Shown here: one piece after another, positions 1 through 7,702 of the stretch
Layout of the letters: each line of letters opens with the position of its first letter
Position numbering within the stretch: position 1 is the stretch's first letter
NCBI GenBank assembly: GCA_002706445.1
Contig: PALE01000019.1
Span: 1-40,311, forward strand
Reading direction: 5' to 3'
Source of the DNA: Erythrobacteraceae bacterium
GTDB taxonomy: Bacteria; Pseudomonadota; Alphaproteobacteria; Sphingomonadales; Sphingomonadaceae
DNA length: 40,311 nucleotides
The notes under the pieces: generated by a model
The model's input: only the letters and a program-made list of their open reading frames with translations
The model's database searches: none
What the model was told of the DNA's origin: nothing
Made by a program: the position numbers and the translations under genes

Positions 1-35
1 AAGACGCGCGTTGGTGCGCATCCTTGCCGCCTGCC

Positions 36-236
36 CCCTCTGTCGGGTGGACCTGAGAGCTTAGCCGCAGCGCCCGTAGAGCGTCGCAGCATTCCCCTTC
101 GGTGGCGTCCGGCAATAACCGAAAGCGCTTTCCAGAGTGCCTATGCCTGTTCGCGGTCCGTTTGCCTGAGAGTTTCCGGGGCGGTTGCTCCTTCGGCGCC
201 CGGCTGTTTCCAACCGAGTCTCTCCCGCGAGAGACG
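36..236 (-). ncRNA. Tandem glycine riboswitch (two aptamers)
   Basis: Read on the minus strand, this contains two copies of the glycine aptamer signature. The first (about 236 to 150) has GCGGGAGAGAC, then GGCGCCGAAGGAGCAA, then GGAAACTCTCAGGCAAA. The second (about 139 to 36) has CTGGAAAGCG, then CACCGAAGGGGAA, then TAAGCTCTCAGGTCC. Paired aptamers joined by a short linker are typical of riboswitches that switch on glycine cleavage genes (gcvT/gcvTHP) when glycine is plentiful. The expression platform and the controlled gene lie beyond position 1, so the target is inferred. Confidence 0.92.
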
Positions 237-277
237 CCAGAATCGCTTCCGGCAGGCCCCTTTATGTTGCGGATGCG

Positions 278-299
278 AAAAGGCCCGTCAATCGGGACC
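278..299 (-). terminator. Possible terminator after csgH
   Basis: On the minus strand the hairpin CCCG-ATTGA-CGGG, with outer GG/CC pairs and one bulge, is followed by CCTTTTC, 60-80 nt past the csgH stop. It would end the csgB-csgH transcript before the glycine riboswitch. The loop and right arm also contain TTGACG, a possible -35 box for the riboswitch transcript, so the two readings overlap. The stem is short. Confidence 0.45.
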
Positions 300-359
300 G
301 TGCATGCAGGCGCATTTTGTTGTGCCTATCATGCGATTTTGGAGGTTTGCGTGCGGCTA

Positions 360-731
360 TCAGGCCGGACAATCGCCTGCGGTCAGCGTATAATGCGCGC
401 CATTGGCTTCGGTCACTTCGACGCGCGCGCACCAATGCTCGCCGACGCTCGACTTCATGCGCGACAGCACCTGCCGCTCGCCAGCCGGAATCGCGGTGTC
501 GCCGCGGTGACGCGAGGTGGAGTTTCCGACCAGTTCAAGCGAATACTGCACCTGCTGGGCAACCGGCGAATTGGCGATCAGTTCAAGCTCGATACTGTCG
601 CCCTCTTCAACCACCGAAAGCGCCAGCGCGCGCGGTGTCTCGCTGCTTGCTCCGGCACTTGCGGCGCCGCCTGCGGCAAGCGCGAGAGCCGGAGTAAGGA
701 TTGCCAGCCGGTTGCGAAATCTGCGCATCAT
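360..731 (-). CDS. csgH: CsgH-like curli assembly chaperone
   Basis: A secreted protein of 123 aa, likely a periplasmic chaperone that stops curli subunits forming amyloid before export. This is the role described for the CsgC-like family, in which alphaproteobacteria carry CsgH. Residues 1-28 look like a Sec signal peptide with an Ala/Gly-rich h-region and ASAGA-type cleavage. The rest is an all-beta pattern (SIELELIANS, VQYSLELVGN) with two late cysteines (HWCARV, GDCPA) that could form a disulfide. It is the last gene of the curli cluster, 7 nt after the preceding stop. Two ATGs stand side by side; GAGGAG lies 3 nt before the first and 6 nt before the second, so the start may be at 728. 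The CsgH call rests on size, signal peptide, beta pattern and context, because CsgH sequences diverge strongly. Confidence 0.68.
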   Translation of the reverse strand: MMRRFRNRLAILTPALALAAGGAASAGASSETPRALALSVVEEGDSIELELIANSPVAQQVQYSLELVGNSTSRHRGDTAIPAGERQVLSRMKSSVGEHWCARVEVTEANGAHYTLTAGDCPA

Positions 732-738
732 CCGCTCC

Positions 739-1563
739 TCAATTGCCCCCGCCCAGCTGCTGGACGATGGCGTTGATCACGCCCTGCGTTTCGGGCGAGA
801 ATTCGCTGGTCGGATCGCTTTCCGCCGATGTCGCCTGCGCATCGCTCAGCGCGCCTTGCCGACCCAGCGCGACCGAGGCCACCGCCTGGTCGGAGAAATC
901 ATCGGCACGCCCGCCGCTTTGGGCGAGGCGGTTGATCGCTGTTTCAAGCGTGGCGAGCCGCGAACTGTCGAAGCCGCCGCCGAGCAGATTGTCTTCCGCC
1001 GAACGTCCGGTGTTGGACTGCGCGAATTCGGCAGAGCGGGTTTCGATCCGCCCTTCACACAGGTCGCGGATGGCGGGAATGTTGTCCGCCTGCTCGCAGA
1101 TATCGGTCCCTTCGACCGCGTCGAGCACCACCTGGCGTTCGGCGGGAGAAAGCTGGGCTAGTGCGCGGGCGGAATCGCCGTCGGAGAGCTGCGCGACATC
1201 GCGCGCGCCCTCGCCTGCGTTCGACACCTGACTGACAGGCCCGTTGGCGGCTTCTGCGCGTTCGAGTTGCTGTTGCTCTGCCGCACGCGCGCGGGCCTCG
1301 GCAACGCTTTGCGGCGTGATCGCGTCGGGAAAATAGACTTTCGAAGTCGCGCCTGCGGCTTGCGGCGCGCTGATCTGCGGTGCTTCGACTGCACTGCTGG
1401 TCGCTTGCTCGATAAATACCGAGTTCTGTCGGTCGTTCTGCCTGGTGTTTTGCTGTGCGCTGAGCCCTGCGAGCGGCGCAAAAGAAGCGGCTGCCAGCAC
1501 AAGGCCGGCGCCAAGCGCGCGAGGCGAGATGGGCGGCTTTGCGTTCAGCGCCCGTCCCCTCAA
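739..1563 (-). CDS. Unrecognised secreted curli-locus protein
   Basis: A protein of 274 aa that I do not recognise. The N-terminus has a signal-like hydrophobic stretch (about residues 17-35, GAGLVLAAASFAPLAGLSAQ). Soon after it, at residues 47-53, comes NSVFIEQ, almost the same as the NSVFVDQ that opens the mature CsgB-like protein encoded just upstream. The remainder is Ala/Gln/Glu-rich and probably helical, with a central segment holding two cysteines (TDICEQADN, IRDLCEGRIETRS) and a C-terminus of NAIVQQLGGGN. The start appears to be TTG, overlapping the csgB stop as TTGA, with no in-frame ATG near the N-terminus and no strong ribosome site. Translation is therefore probably coupled to csgB. 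Its place between csgB and csgH suggests a curli role such as an accessory, anchor or minor component (inference). Confidence 0.75.
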   Translation of the reverse strand: MRGRALNAKPPISPRALGAGLVLAAASFAPLAGLSAQQNTRQNDRQNSVFIEQATSSAVEAPQISAPQAAGATSKVYFPDAITPQSVAEARARAAEQQQLERAEAANGPVSQVSNAGEGARDVAQLSDGDSARALAQLSPAERQVVLDAVEGTDICEQADNIPAIRDLCEGRIETRSAEFAQSNTGRSAEDNLLGGGFDSSRLATLETAINRLAQSGGRADDFSDQAVASVALGRQGALSDAQATSAESDPTSEFSPETQGVINAIVQQLGGGN

Positions 1564-2153
1564 TTGCTCTGGGTGATGACTGCCACCGCTCCGCCGGTTT
1601 GCACGACCGACATATCGGACAGGCCGGTGCCGTTCTGCATCCAGTCGAGACTGTTGCCGTCGCCAAGTTGGGTGGCGCTCATGGTGTTATTGTCGCCAAG
1701 CTGGGTCATCAGCGCGTGATTGTCCGAGCCGTCCTGGATCAGCGAGATGCTGTTGGTGGAGCCGTTCTGGACGATCTCTGCGGTGGAGGCGAGGCCGCCG
1801 TCATTGTTCTGCGTGAGCAGGGCTGCGTTGTCGGTGCCGGCCTGGTTTACGCTTGCACCAATGTCGCCTGCACCCGACTGGGTCACATCGATGCTGTTGC
1901 CGTCGCCGTTCTGGGTGATGTCAGCGGTGTGCGTGCCCGTGCCCGACTGGTCGATGCCGATGAAGCTTCCATTGCCGTTCTGATCGACATCGGCGCTCTG
2001 GCCGGTTCCGTTCGACTGGTCGATGTCAATCGTGCTTCCCGATCCGATCTGGTCGACAAAGACGCTGTTCGATTGCGCGGCCAGCGGCATGGCGCAAACC
2101 AGCAGTGCGGCAGCGCCTGCAAGACGGAAAGCGGGGAAGGACATGGTGTTCAT
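1560..2153 (-). CDS. CsgB-like minor curlin / nucleator
   Basis: A 197-aa secreted curlin-repeat protein. Residues 1-27 form a signal peptide (LAGAAALLVCAMPLAAQ). The mature chain starts at once with NSVFVDQIGSGS and continues with about seven to eight repeats of 20-23 residues in the curlin pattern x-I-x-Q-x-G-x-x-N (for example ADVDQNGNGSFIGIDQSG). Curlin repeats each form a strand-loop-strand unit of a beta-solenoid amyloid. I assign it the minor/nucleator role because it is the shortest curlin, is separated from the three larger ones by a terminator, and sits with the accessory genes; the sequence alone does not prove nucleation. The start is ATG at 2153 or ATG three codons later; neither has a clear ribosome site. 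Its stop overlaps the next gene by 4 nt. Confidence 0.78.
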   Translation of the reverse strand: MNTMSFPAFRLAGAAALLVCAMPLAAQSNSVFVDQIGSGSTIDIDQSNGTGQSADVDQNGNGSFIGIDQSGTGTHTADITQNGDGNSIDVTQSGAGDIGASVNQAGTDNAALLTQNNDGGLASTAEIVQNGSTNSISLIQDGSDNHALMTQLGDNNTMSATQLGDGNSLDWMQNGTGLSDMSVVQTGGAVAVITQSN

Positions 2154-2218
2154 ATGAGGACTGTATCCGAATTGGCCTGATGTTGCGAGTTTTGGCTCGT
2201 ACAGGCCTGAAAATGAAA

Positions 2219-2250
2219 ATGCCGGGCGAGCCCCCTCGCTCGCCCGGCAT
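2219..2250 (-). terminator. Strong intra-locus terminator hairpin
   Basis: A perfect 12-bp inverted repeat (arms 2219-2230 and 2239-2250, ATGCCGGGCGAG, 8-nt loop). On the minus strand it is followed by TTTCATTTT. It lies 14 nt past the stop of the 638-aa curlin gene and 66 nt before the csgB-like start, so it should end most curlin transcripts and let through or separate the csgB-csgH part. Confidence 0.85.
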
Positions 2251-2263
2251 TTCGTGTCACCGA

Positions 2264-4180
2264 TCAGGGAGTACCCTGCGTGACGGTTACAGCGTTGCCA
2301 TTGCCGATCTGCGTGACCGTCGAGGTGTGAGCTTCGTTGAACTGACCCACAGTGGCAGTGTTGCTGCCGCCGCTCTGCGTGATGGTGCTGGTCGCGCCAT
2401 TGGCGAGCTGATCGACGTCTGCGCTGTTGTTACTGGTGTTCTGGCTGACGGTGCTGGTGTTGCCCACACCCTGTTGCAGAACATCAATGCTGCCATCGTC
2501 GGTCAGGCCCGCGTCACCCTGCAGGATGCTGCTGGTGTTGTTGTCGCCCGTCTGTGCCAGGGTGATCGAGTTGCCGGTCGACGCACCGTTCAGCCCCTGC
2601 GAACCCGTGCTCACATTGCCGTTGCCGGTCTGTGTGATGCTGGTGTTGTTCGGACCGTCGCCGCCCTGCGCAAAGGTCGAGCTGTTGGTGTCGCCGATCT
2701 GATCGACGAACACATTCGAGGTGCCGGCAATGAAGCTTTCATCTCCGCTCTGTGTGATCGACGAGAAATTCCCGTTGCCCACCTGCACATTCTCGGCGTT
2801 GTTGGTCACACCACCTTGGGTGATGAAGGACTCGTTGAGATCCCCTCCATCCTGATCGATCAAGGCCGATACGGTATTCCCCGTCTGGCTGATCGCAGCA
2901 GTCGCGTTGGTTGCACCAAGCTGCTGGAACACGAAGCCGGTTGCACCGACCGCTCCGCCCGTCTGCTGGATACCGGCAAAGCCGTTGTCACCAAGTTGCA
3001 GGATGTCAGCATCGTTCGGCTGTGCCGGAGTGGCGCTGCCCGACTGGACGACTTCGGCAAAGTTGCCATCGCCCTGCTGGGTCACGTCGGCGAACATCGT
3101 GTCGCCAGCGGTCTGATCGACAAAGGTGTCGTTGTTATCGCCACCCTGCGTCACATTGACGTCTGCACGGCTGACGTTGTTCTGGTTGATCGTCGACTCG
3201 TTGAAGTCACCCGTCTGGTTGACGATCGTGTCGAGATCGACGCCGGCATTGTCCGGGCCCTGCTGGATGAAGCTGGTGTTGCCTTCACCCGACTGGTTCG
3301 CCGTCGCACGGGCCGAGAAAGCGCCGTCCTGGATGATGGTCGAATCGTTGTCGACACCGCCCTGGTTGACGTTGGCCGTCAGGCTGAAACGGTCTTGCAG
3401 AACGAACGAAGTGCCGCCCGTGCCCGTCTGGGTCACGTTGATGAGGCCGCTACCGCCGATCTGGCCGGTTTCGGAGGCGTTGTCCGAACCGCTCTGGGTC
3501 ACGTTCGCAACCGCATTGCCGCCGGTCGGTGCCTGACCGACGAACGAGAAGTGATCGTCTCCGGTCTGGCTAACTGTAGCGGTGGCATTGGCATCGCCAT
3601 TGTCGAGGATCTGCTCGACCACCGACTCGCTGAGCCCGTCCTGCGTGACCGTTGCAGTGGCGTTGTAATTGTTCGCGCCGGTTGCGGTCTGGAAGACCGA
3701 AGAGGTCGCGCCATTGGCCTGGTTCACGTCTGCGGTCTGCGAGCCGACATCAACCGCAGTCGAGTCCTGAAGGACGATCGAGCTGTTGCCATTGCCGTCC
3801 TGATCGACGTCTGCGCTCATGGTCACGAGCGTCGCGCTGGCACTCTGGTCGATGTCCGACGAGTTTCCGTCTCCGAGCTGGTCGACGACGGCGACCGGAT
3901 CGGCAAGCGCTGCACCGTCGTCTTGCTGATCGACGTTCGACAGGTTGCCCGCGCCATTCTGGGTCACGTCGGCGTCAGCGCCGATCGCGTCCTGAATGAC
4001 TTCCGAAACGTTCGAGCCGGTCTGGTCGACGTCGAGCGTGTTGCCCGACCCCGTCGAGTCCACGACCGAGCAGTTGCCGGTTACGCCAACGCAGGCTGCG
4101 GGCGTGGTGGCTTGTGCGAACAGCGGTGCGGCAGCGGCAAGAGCCACCACCGACGCGCCAGATAGAACAAGGTTCTTCAT
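2264..4180 (-). CDS. CsgA-like major curlin, 638 aa
   Basis: A secreted amyloid subunit predicted to leave through CsgG and polymerise on the cell surface. MKNLVLSGASVVALAAAAPLFAQ is a clear signal peptide. The mature chain is almost wholly curlin repeats, roughly 25 or more units of about 22 residues with Q-x-G-x-x-N and Val/Ile/Phe before each Gln. Composition is dominated by Asn, Gln, Gly, Ser, Thr, Val and Asp, with very few Lys or Arg. Near the N-terminus is a Cys pair (ACVGVTGNCSV) not seen in the two other large curlins. Residues 489-638 start with NVFVDQIGDTNSS and match the C-terminal blocks of the two upstream curlins in position. E. coli CsgA has about 150 residues and five repeats, so this is over four times larger. 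The start has a GGGGGA ribosome site about 6 nt upstream. It begins 21 nt after the preceding curlin gene. Confidence 0.88.
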   Translation of the reverse strand: MKNLVLSGASVVALAAAAPLFAQATTPAACVGVTGNCSVVDSTGSGNTLDVDQTGSNVSEVIQDAIGADADVTQNGAGNLSNVDQQDDGAALADPVAVVDQLGDGNSSDIDQSASATLVTMSADVDQDGNGNSSIVLQDSTAVDVGSQTADVNQANGATSSVFQTATGANNYNATATVTQDGLSESVVEQILDNGDANATATVSQTGDDHFSFVGQAPTGGNAVANVTQSGSDNASETGQIGGSGLINVTQTGTGGTSFVLQDRFSLTANVNQGGVDNDSTIIQDGAFSARATANQSGEGNTSFIQQGPDNAGVDLDTIVNQTGDFNESTINQNNVSRADVNVTQGGDNNDTFVDQTAGDTMFADVTQQGDGNFAEVVQSGSATPAQPNDADILQLGDNGFAGIQQTGGAVGATGFVFQQLGATNATAAISQTGNTVSALIDQDGGDLNESFITQGGVTNNAENVQVGNGNFSSITQSGDESFIAGTSNVFVDQIGDTNSSTFAQGGDGPNNTSITQTGNGNVSTGSQGLNGASTGNSITLAQTGDNNTSSILQGDAGLTDDGSIDVLQQGVGNTSTVSQNTSNNSADVDQLANGATSTITQSGGSNTATVGQFNEAHTSTVTQIGNGNAVTVTQGTP

Positions 4181-4201
4181 GATAATTCCCCCGTAAATTT
4201 C

Positions 4202-5176
4202 TTACTGATTGACCGTGAGCGTGTTGCCCGTGCCCGACTGGGTGACGAACGAGCCGTTGCCGTCGGTCGTCTGGTTGACGGTCATCGTATTGGTCGCGCC
4301 GTCCTGCTCGATGGTCGAGATGTTGTTATCGCCGCTCTGGTCAACAGTGATCGTCAGCGAAGTGCCGGCCGAGTTGAAGCCCTGGTTGATCAGCGAGAGG
4401 TTGCCGTCGCCGCTCTGGTCGACAGTGATCGAATTGCCGTCACCGCCAGCGAAGAAACCCTGATCCATCACGCTCTCGTTGCCGAGACCGCCCTGGTTGA
4501 GGGTAACCGAGCTGTTGGCACCGTCCTGGAACGCAACCGAGGTACCGCTGGTGCCGTTCTGGTTGATGTCCATGTTGTTGGTGTCGCCGGCCTGGCCACC
4601 GATGAAGGAGTTGGTGTCACCGATCTGGTCGATGAAAGCGATGTTGGTCGTGCCGCTGCCGGTGAAGTCGGAGCTGTTGGTGCTGCCGACCTGAAGGTTC
4701 TCGACGAGGTTGGCATTGCCCGACTGGCTGATCACCGAAGTGTTGCCCGTGCCGCCGCCCTGATCGATCAGCGCCTGATTGCCGCTGGTCGTCAGCGAGT
4801 CGCCCGTCTGGGTGATCGTGGCGCTGCTGAGATCGGCATCCGGGTTCTGCACGACTGCCGCAACATCGCTATCCGAGTCTGCGGTCTGCGTGATGCTCGA
4901 GGTGCTGCTGGTGCCGAACTGGAACACGGTGGCAGTGCCCGGGCCGGTGCCTTCCTGCAGCACGGTCGAGGTGTTGCCGGTACCGAGCACTTGCGTGACG
5001 TCGGCGTCGTTGTTGTCGCCGGTCTGGGTCACGGTCGAAGTGTTCGCATTGGTCTGCGTTACGTCGGCGGCGTTGCCGGTGCCGGTCTGGGAGACAGTCG
5101 AAGTGCTCTGCGCGAAAGCCGGAGCTCCCATCGACAGTGCAGCGATCGATGCGCCTGCAAGGATGATCTTTTTCAT
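4202..5176 (-). CDS. CsgA-like curlin, 324 aa
   Basis: The shortest of the three tandem major curlins. MKKIILAGASIAALSMGAPAFAQ is the signal peptide, followed by about 13 curlin repeats (STVSQTGTGNAADVTQTNAN and so on). Residues 178-324, from NIAFIDQIGDTNSF to the C-terminal TLTVNQ, align nearly end to end with the last 147 residues of the 768-aa curlin, including the shared landmarks SVAFQDG, GNES, DQGF and GNLSL, with one single-residue gap. The two genes therefore share a duplicated C-terminal module. A good GAGGAA ribosome site lies about 8 nt before the ATG. It sits 41 nt after the upstream curlin and 21 nt before the next, so one transcript is likely. Confidence 0.88.
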   Translation of the reverse strand: MKKIILAGASIAALSMGAPAFAQSTSTVSQTGTGNAADVTQTNANTSTVTQTGDNNDADVTQVLGTGNTSTVLQEGTGPGTATVFQFGTSSTSSITQTADSDSDVAAVVQNPDADLSSATITQTGDSLTTSGNQALIDQGGGTGNTSVISQSGNANLVENLQVGSTNSSDFTGSGTTNIAFIDQIGDTNSFIGGQAGDTNNMDINQNGTSGTSVAFQDGANSSVTLNQGGLGNESVMDQGFFAGGDGNSITVDQSGDGNLSLINQGFNSAGTSLTITVDQSGDNNISTIEQDGATNTMTVNQTTDGNGSFVTQSGTGNTLTVNQ

Positions 5177-5217
5177 TGGCTTGGTTCCTCTTTCTTCAAT
5201 TCAATTCGTGATTGGTT

Positions 5218-7524
5218 CTAGTTCTGGGTGACGGTCATGGTGCCGCCCGTTCCCGACTGGTCGATCTGCGAGAAATTGCCGTCGCTACCCTGTGTGACCG
5301 TGGCGCTGTGCAGGTCGCCGGTCTGGGTGATCAGGCTGACGTTGAGATTGCCCGACTGCAGGACATCGACGAAGTTGTCGGAGCCTGTTGCGGCAAACCC
5401 TTGCTGGACGAGGCTGAGATTGCCCGATCCGGTCTGGTCAACCTCGGCAACATTGTTGGTGCCGCCCGAGAAGCCCTGATCGATCTCGCTCTCGTTGCCG
5501 TCGTTCGACTGGTTGAGCGTTGCGGACTGGAAAGTGCCGTCCTGGAACGCGACCGAGCTGCCATTCGTTCCCGACTGGTTGATGTCGGCAGTGTTGTCGG
5601 CTCCGAGCTGCCCCGCGAGGCTGGTGTTGCCGTCATCGATCTGGTCGACGAACACCGAGTTGCGCGAACCGTTTTGCGTCGAGATGGACGAGTTCATATT
5701 GCCCGATTGCAGGATCGTCGCGACCATATCCTCGCCCGGCTGATCGACCGATGCGAAGTTATTGTCGGCGCTCTGCGTGATCGTTGCGGTGTTGTCTTCA
5801 TTGCCGGCAACGCCGATGCCGGTGCCCTGGCTTTCGACCCGCGCTTCGTTGAAATTGCCCGTCTGGAAGATCGATGCGCTGTTGCGCTCATTGATCTGCG
5901 AGACGACGGCGATGTTGTCGCTGCCTTCCTGCTCGACCACGCTGACGTTGTCGTCATCGGCCGGGCCGGTAGCGTCGAGGCCTTGCTGCACCGTGGCAGT
6001 GTTACGGCTACCGATTTGCGTCACGATGCTCGACTGGTTGTCGGACACCGTGCCCTGCAGCACCGTTGCCACGTTATCATCCCCCACCTGCGTGGTGGTG
6101 AGATCACTACCGGTCGCGCGCTGGGTACCCGTCGCGGTATTACCCGTGCCCGACTGGTTATGCGTGCCGACATTGGTGGACGCGGATTGGGTCAGCGTCG
6201 AAGTGTTGTTGTCATTCGACTGGATCACGAAAGCATCATTGTTGTTGTTGCTCTGCGTCACCGTGCTGGTGTTGCCCGATGCGGTCTGATCGATATCGAT
6301 TTCGTTGGTGCTGCCCGATTGGGTCACGCTCGAGATGTTGTCGTCGCCGTCCTGCAACAGGTCGGTAATGCTGTCGTTACCCGACTGCGTGATCGTCGAC
6401 GTGTTCCCGAACCCGCCCGAGGTCAGCAGAATATCGTTGCTGCTACCGCTTTGCGTAATGGTCGAAAGGTTCTCGTCGCCCACCTGGGCGGAGGTGATTT
6501 CGTTGCCATTGCCGTTCTGTGTGACGGTGCTGGTATTGGTGACAGCGTCCGCTGACAGGAGATCGAAACCCGTCTGGTTGACGGTTGTCGTATTGGCACT
6601 GCCGTTCTGGGTTACAACCGACGAACCGAAGCCAAAGGGCCCGTCCTGTGCGACGATAACGAAGGAACCGCTCCCGTTCTGGGTGACGCCCGACGAGTTG
6701 CCGTCGCTCGACTGGTTCACATTGGCGCTGTTGTCCGTGCCGCCCTGCGCAAATGTCGCGGTGTTGTCATCGCCGCTTTGTGAAAGGGTAACGACTTGCG
6801 TGAAGATGCCGGTCGCGCCGCCCGTTTGCACGACGTTTGCGCCATTGCCTTCGCCGGACTGGCTCGAATTCACCCAGGCGATTCCGCCGCCGGCCGAGAC
6901 ACCAGATTGGGTTACGAACAGCGTGTTGCCATTTCCTGTCTGCGAAGCGAGCGTATCGGTGTTGGTGCCGTCCTGCAGCACCGTCATCGTATTGGCGTCG
7001 GCAATCTGGCTAAGGAAAGCGAAGTTCGAACTGCCGGTTTGATCGAGATCGACAATATTGTCTGCGCCGTTCTGAGCAACGCTGGCAACCGGCGAGCCGG
7101 TGTTCGGCCCGACGGCATTGGTGAAAGTGTCGAAACCGCCCGACTGATTGACGTCGGAGGTGTTGCCCGAACCGTCTTGCGAAACCGCAGCCACTGCGGT
7201 GTTCGTCCCGACGGCCGCGTAAGCAGAACTTTGGGTGATGGTTGAGCTCTGGTCGGAACCGCTCTGGCTGACGGTGGCGATCGCGTCATTGCCGGTCTGC
7301 GTGACATCAGAAAGGCTATCCGCACCAGCCTGGGTCACATCGACTTCATTGTCCGCGCCACTCTGGTCAATGTCCGAAGTGTTGCCTGAGCCCGCAGTCT
7401 GGTCGACGTCGATCGCTTGACCGGTGCCGGACTGGGTGATGATGCTGGTGTTGTTCTGAGCGAATACGGATGCACTCGCAGCAAGCGCCATGCCGGAAAC
7501 CGCTAGATACAATGCTTTCTTCAT
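5218..7524 (-). CDS. CsgA-like giant curlin, 768 aa
   Basis: The largest curlin of the locus, with an estimated 30 or more repeats of about 22 residues (for example NTSTVTQSNNNNDAFVIQSN). The start is ATG at 7524, giving MKKALYLAVSGMALAASASVFAQ, a standard signal peptide; an upstream in-frame start at 7581 would put 19 unneeded residues in front of it. An AAGGGCGG-like ribosome site precedes 7524. The last 147 residues (622-768) begin with NSVFVDQIDDGNTS and are homologous to the C-terminal half of the 324-aa curlin. The chain is rich in Asp, Asn, Gln, Ser and Thr and has very few Lys or Arg outside the signal peptide. It is the first curlin after csgG, with a 178-nt spacer that may hold its own promoter, though I see no clear one. 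Confidence 0.88.
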   Translation of the reverse strand: MKKALYLAVSGMALAASASVFAQNNTSIITQSGTGQAIDVDQTAGSGNTSDIDQSGADNEVDVTQAGADSLSDVTQTGNDAIATVSQSGSDQSSTITQSSAYAAVGTNTAVAAVSQDGSGNTSDVNQSGGFDTFTNAVGPNTGSPVASVAQNGADNIVDLDQTGSSNFAFLSQIADANTMTVLQDGTNTDTLASQTGNGNTLFVTQSGVSAGGGIAWVNSSQSGEGNGANVVQTGGATGIFTQVVTLSQSGDDNTATFAQGGTDNSANVNQSSDGNSSGVTQNGSGSFVIVAQDGPFGFGSSVVTQNGSANTTTVNQTGFDLLSADAVTNTSTVTQNGNGNEITSAQVGDENLSTITQSGSSNDILLTSGGFGNTSTITQSGNDSITDLLQDGDDNISSVTQSGSTNEIDIDQTASGNTSTVTQSNNNNDAFVIQSNDNNTSTLTQSASTNVGTHNQSGTGNTATGTQRATGSDLTTTQVGDDNVATVLQGTVSDNQSSIVTQIGSRNTATVQQGLDATGPADDDNVSVVEQEGSDNIAVVSQINERNSASIFQTGNFNEARVESQGTGIGVAGNEDNTATITQSADNNFASVDQPGEDMVATILQSGNMNSSISTQNGSRNSVFVDQIDDGNTSLAGQLGADNTADINQSGTNGSSVAFQDGTFQSATLNQSNDGNESEIDQGFSGGTNNVAEVDQTGSGNLSLVQQGFAATGSDNFVDVLQSGNLNVSLITQTGDLHSATVTQGSDGNFSQIDQSGTGGTMTVTQN

Positions 7525-7702
7525 AATCGCCGCCCTTTTCCCAACTGCACTGACTGAAGGGCCAATCGACCCTCGCACCAATCAGCGCGTCAACTCCGCG
7601 CACTGCTGGAACCATTCCGCGTGCGCCTCTCAAAGCGACCCCTTGTCCGAGTGCTGCCCTTTGCGGTGTCAGCACATTTCGCAGGTTCGCTGCCCGTTGG
7701 GG

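Noticed and set aside
2105..4165. Long plus-strand open frame (686 codons) opposite the 638-aa curlin gene
   Set aside because: It exists because the curlin repeats lack stop codons on the other strand. The product shows no family and no signal peptide, and its codons only mirror the repeats.
5212..6555. Plus-strand open frame (447 codons) opposite the 768-aa curlin gene
   Set aside because: Same cause: a repeat-derived antisense frame rich in Arg, Val and Asp without family features.
2264..7524. Regular DNA periodicity that might suggest CRISPR or satellite repeats
   Set aside because: The units are about 66 nt, degenerate at DNA level and kept in frame, with conserved Gln, Gly and Asn. 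They are coding curlin repeats.
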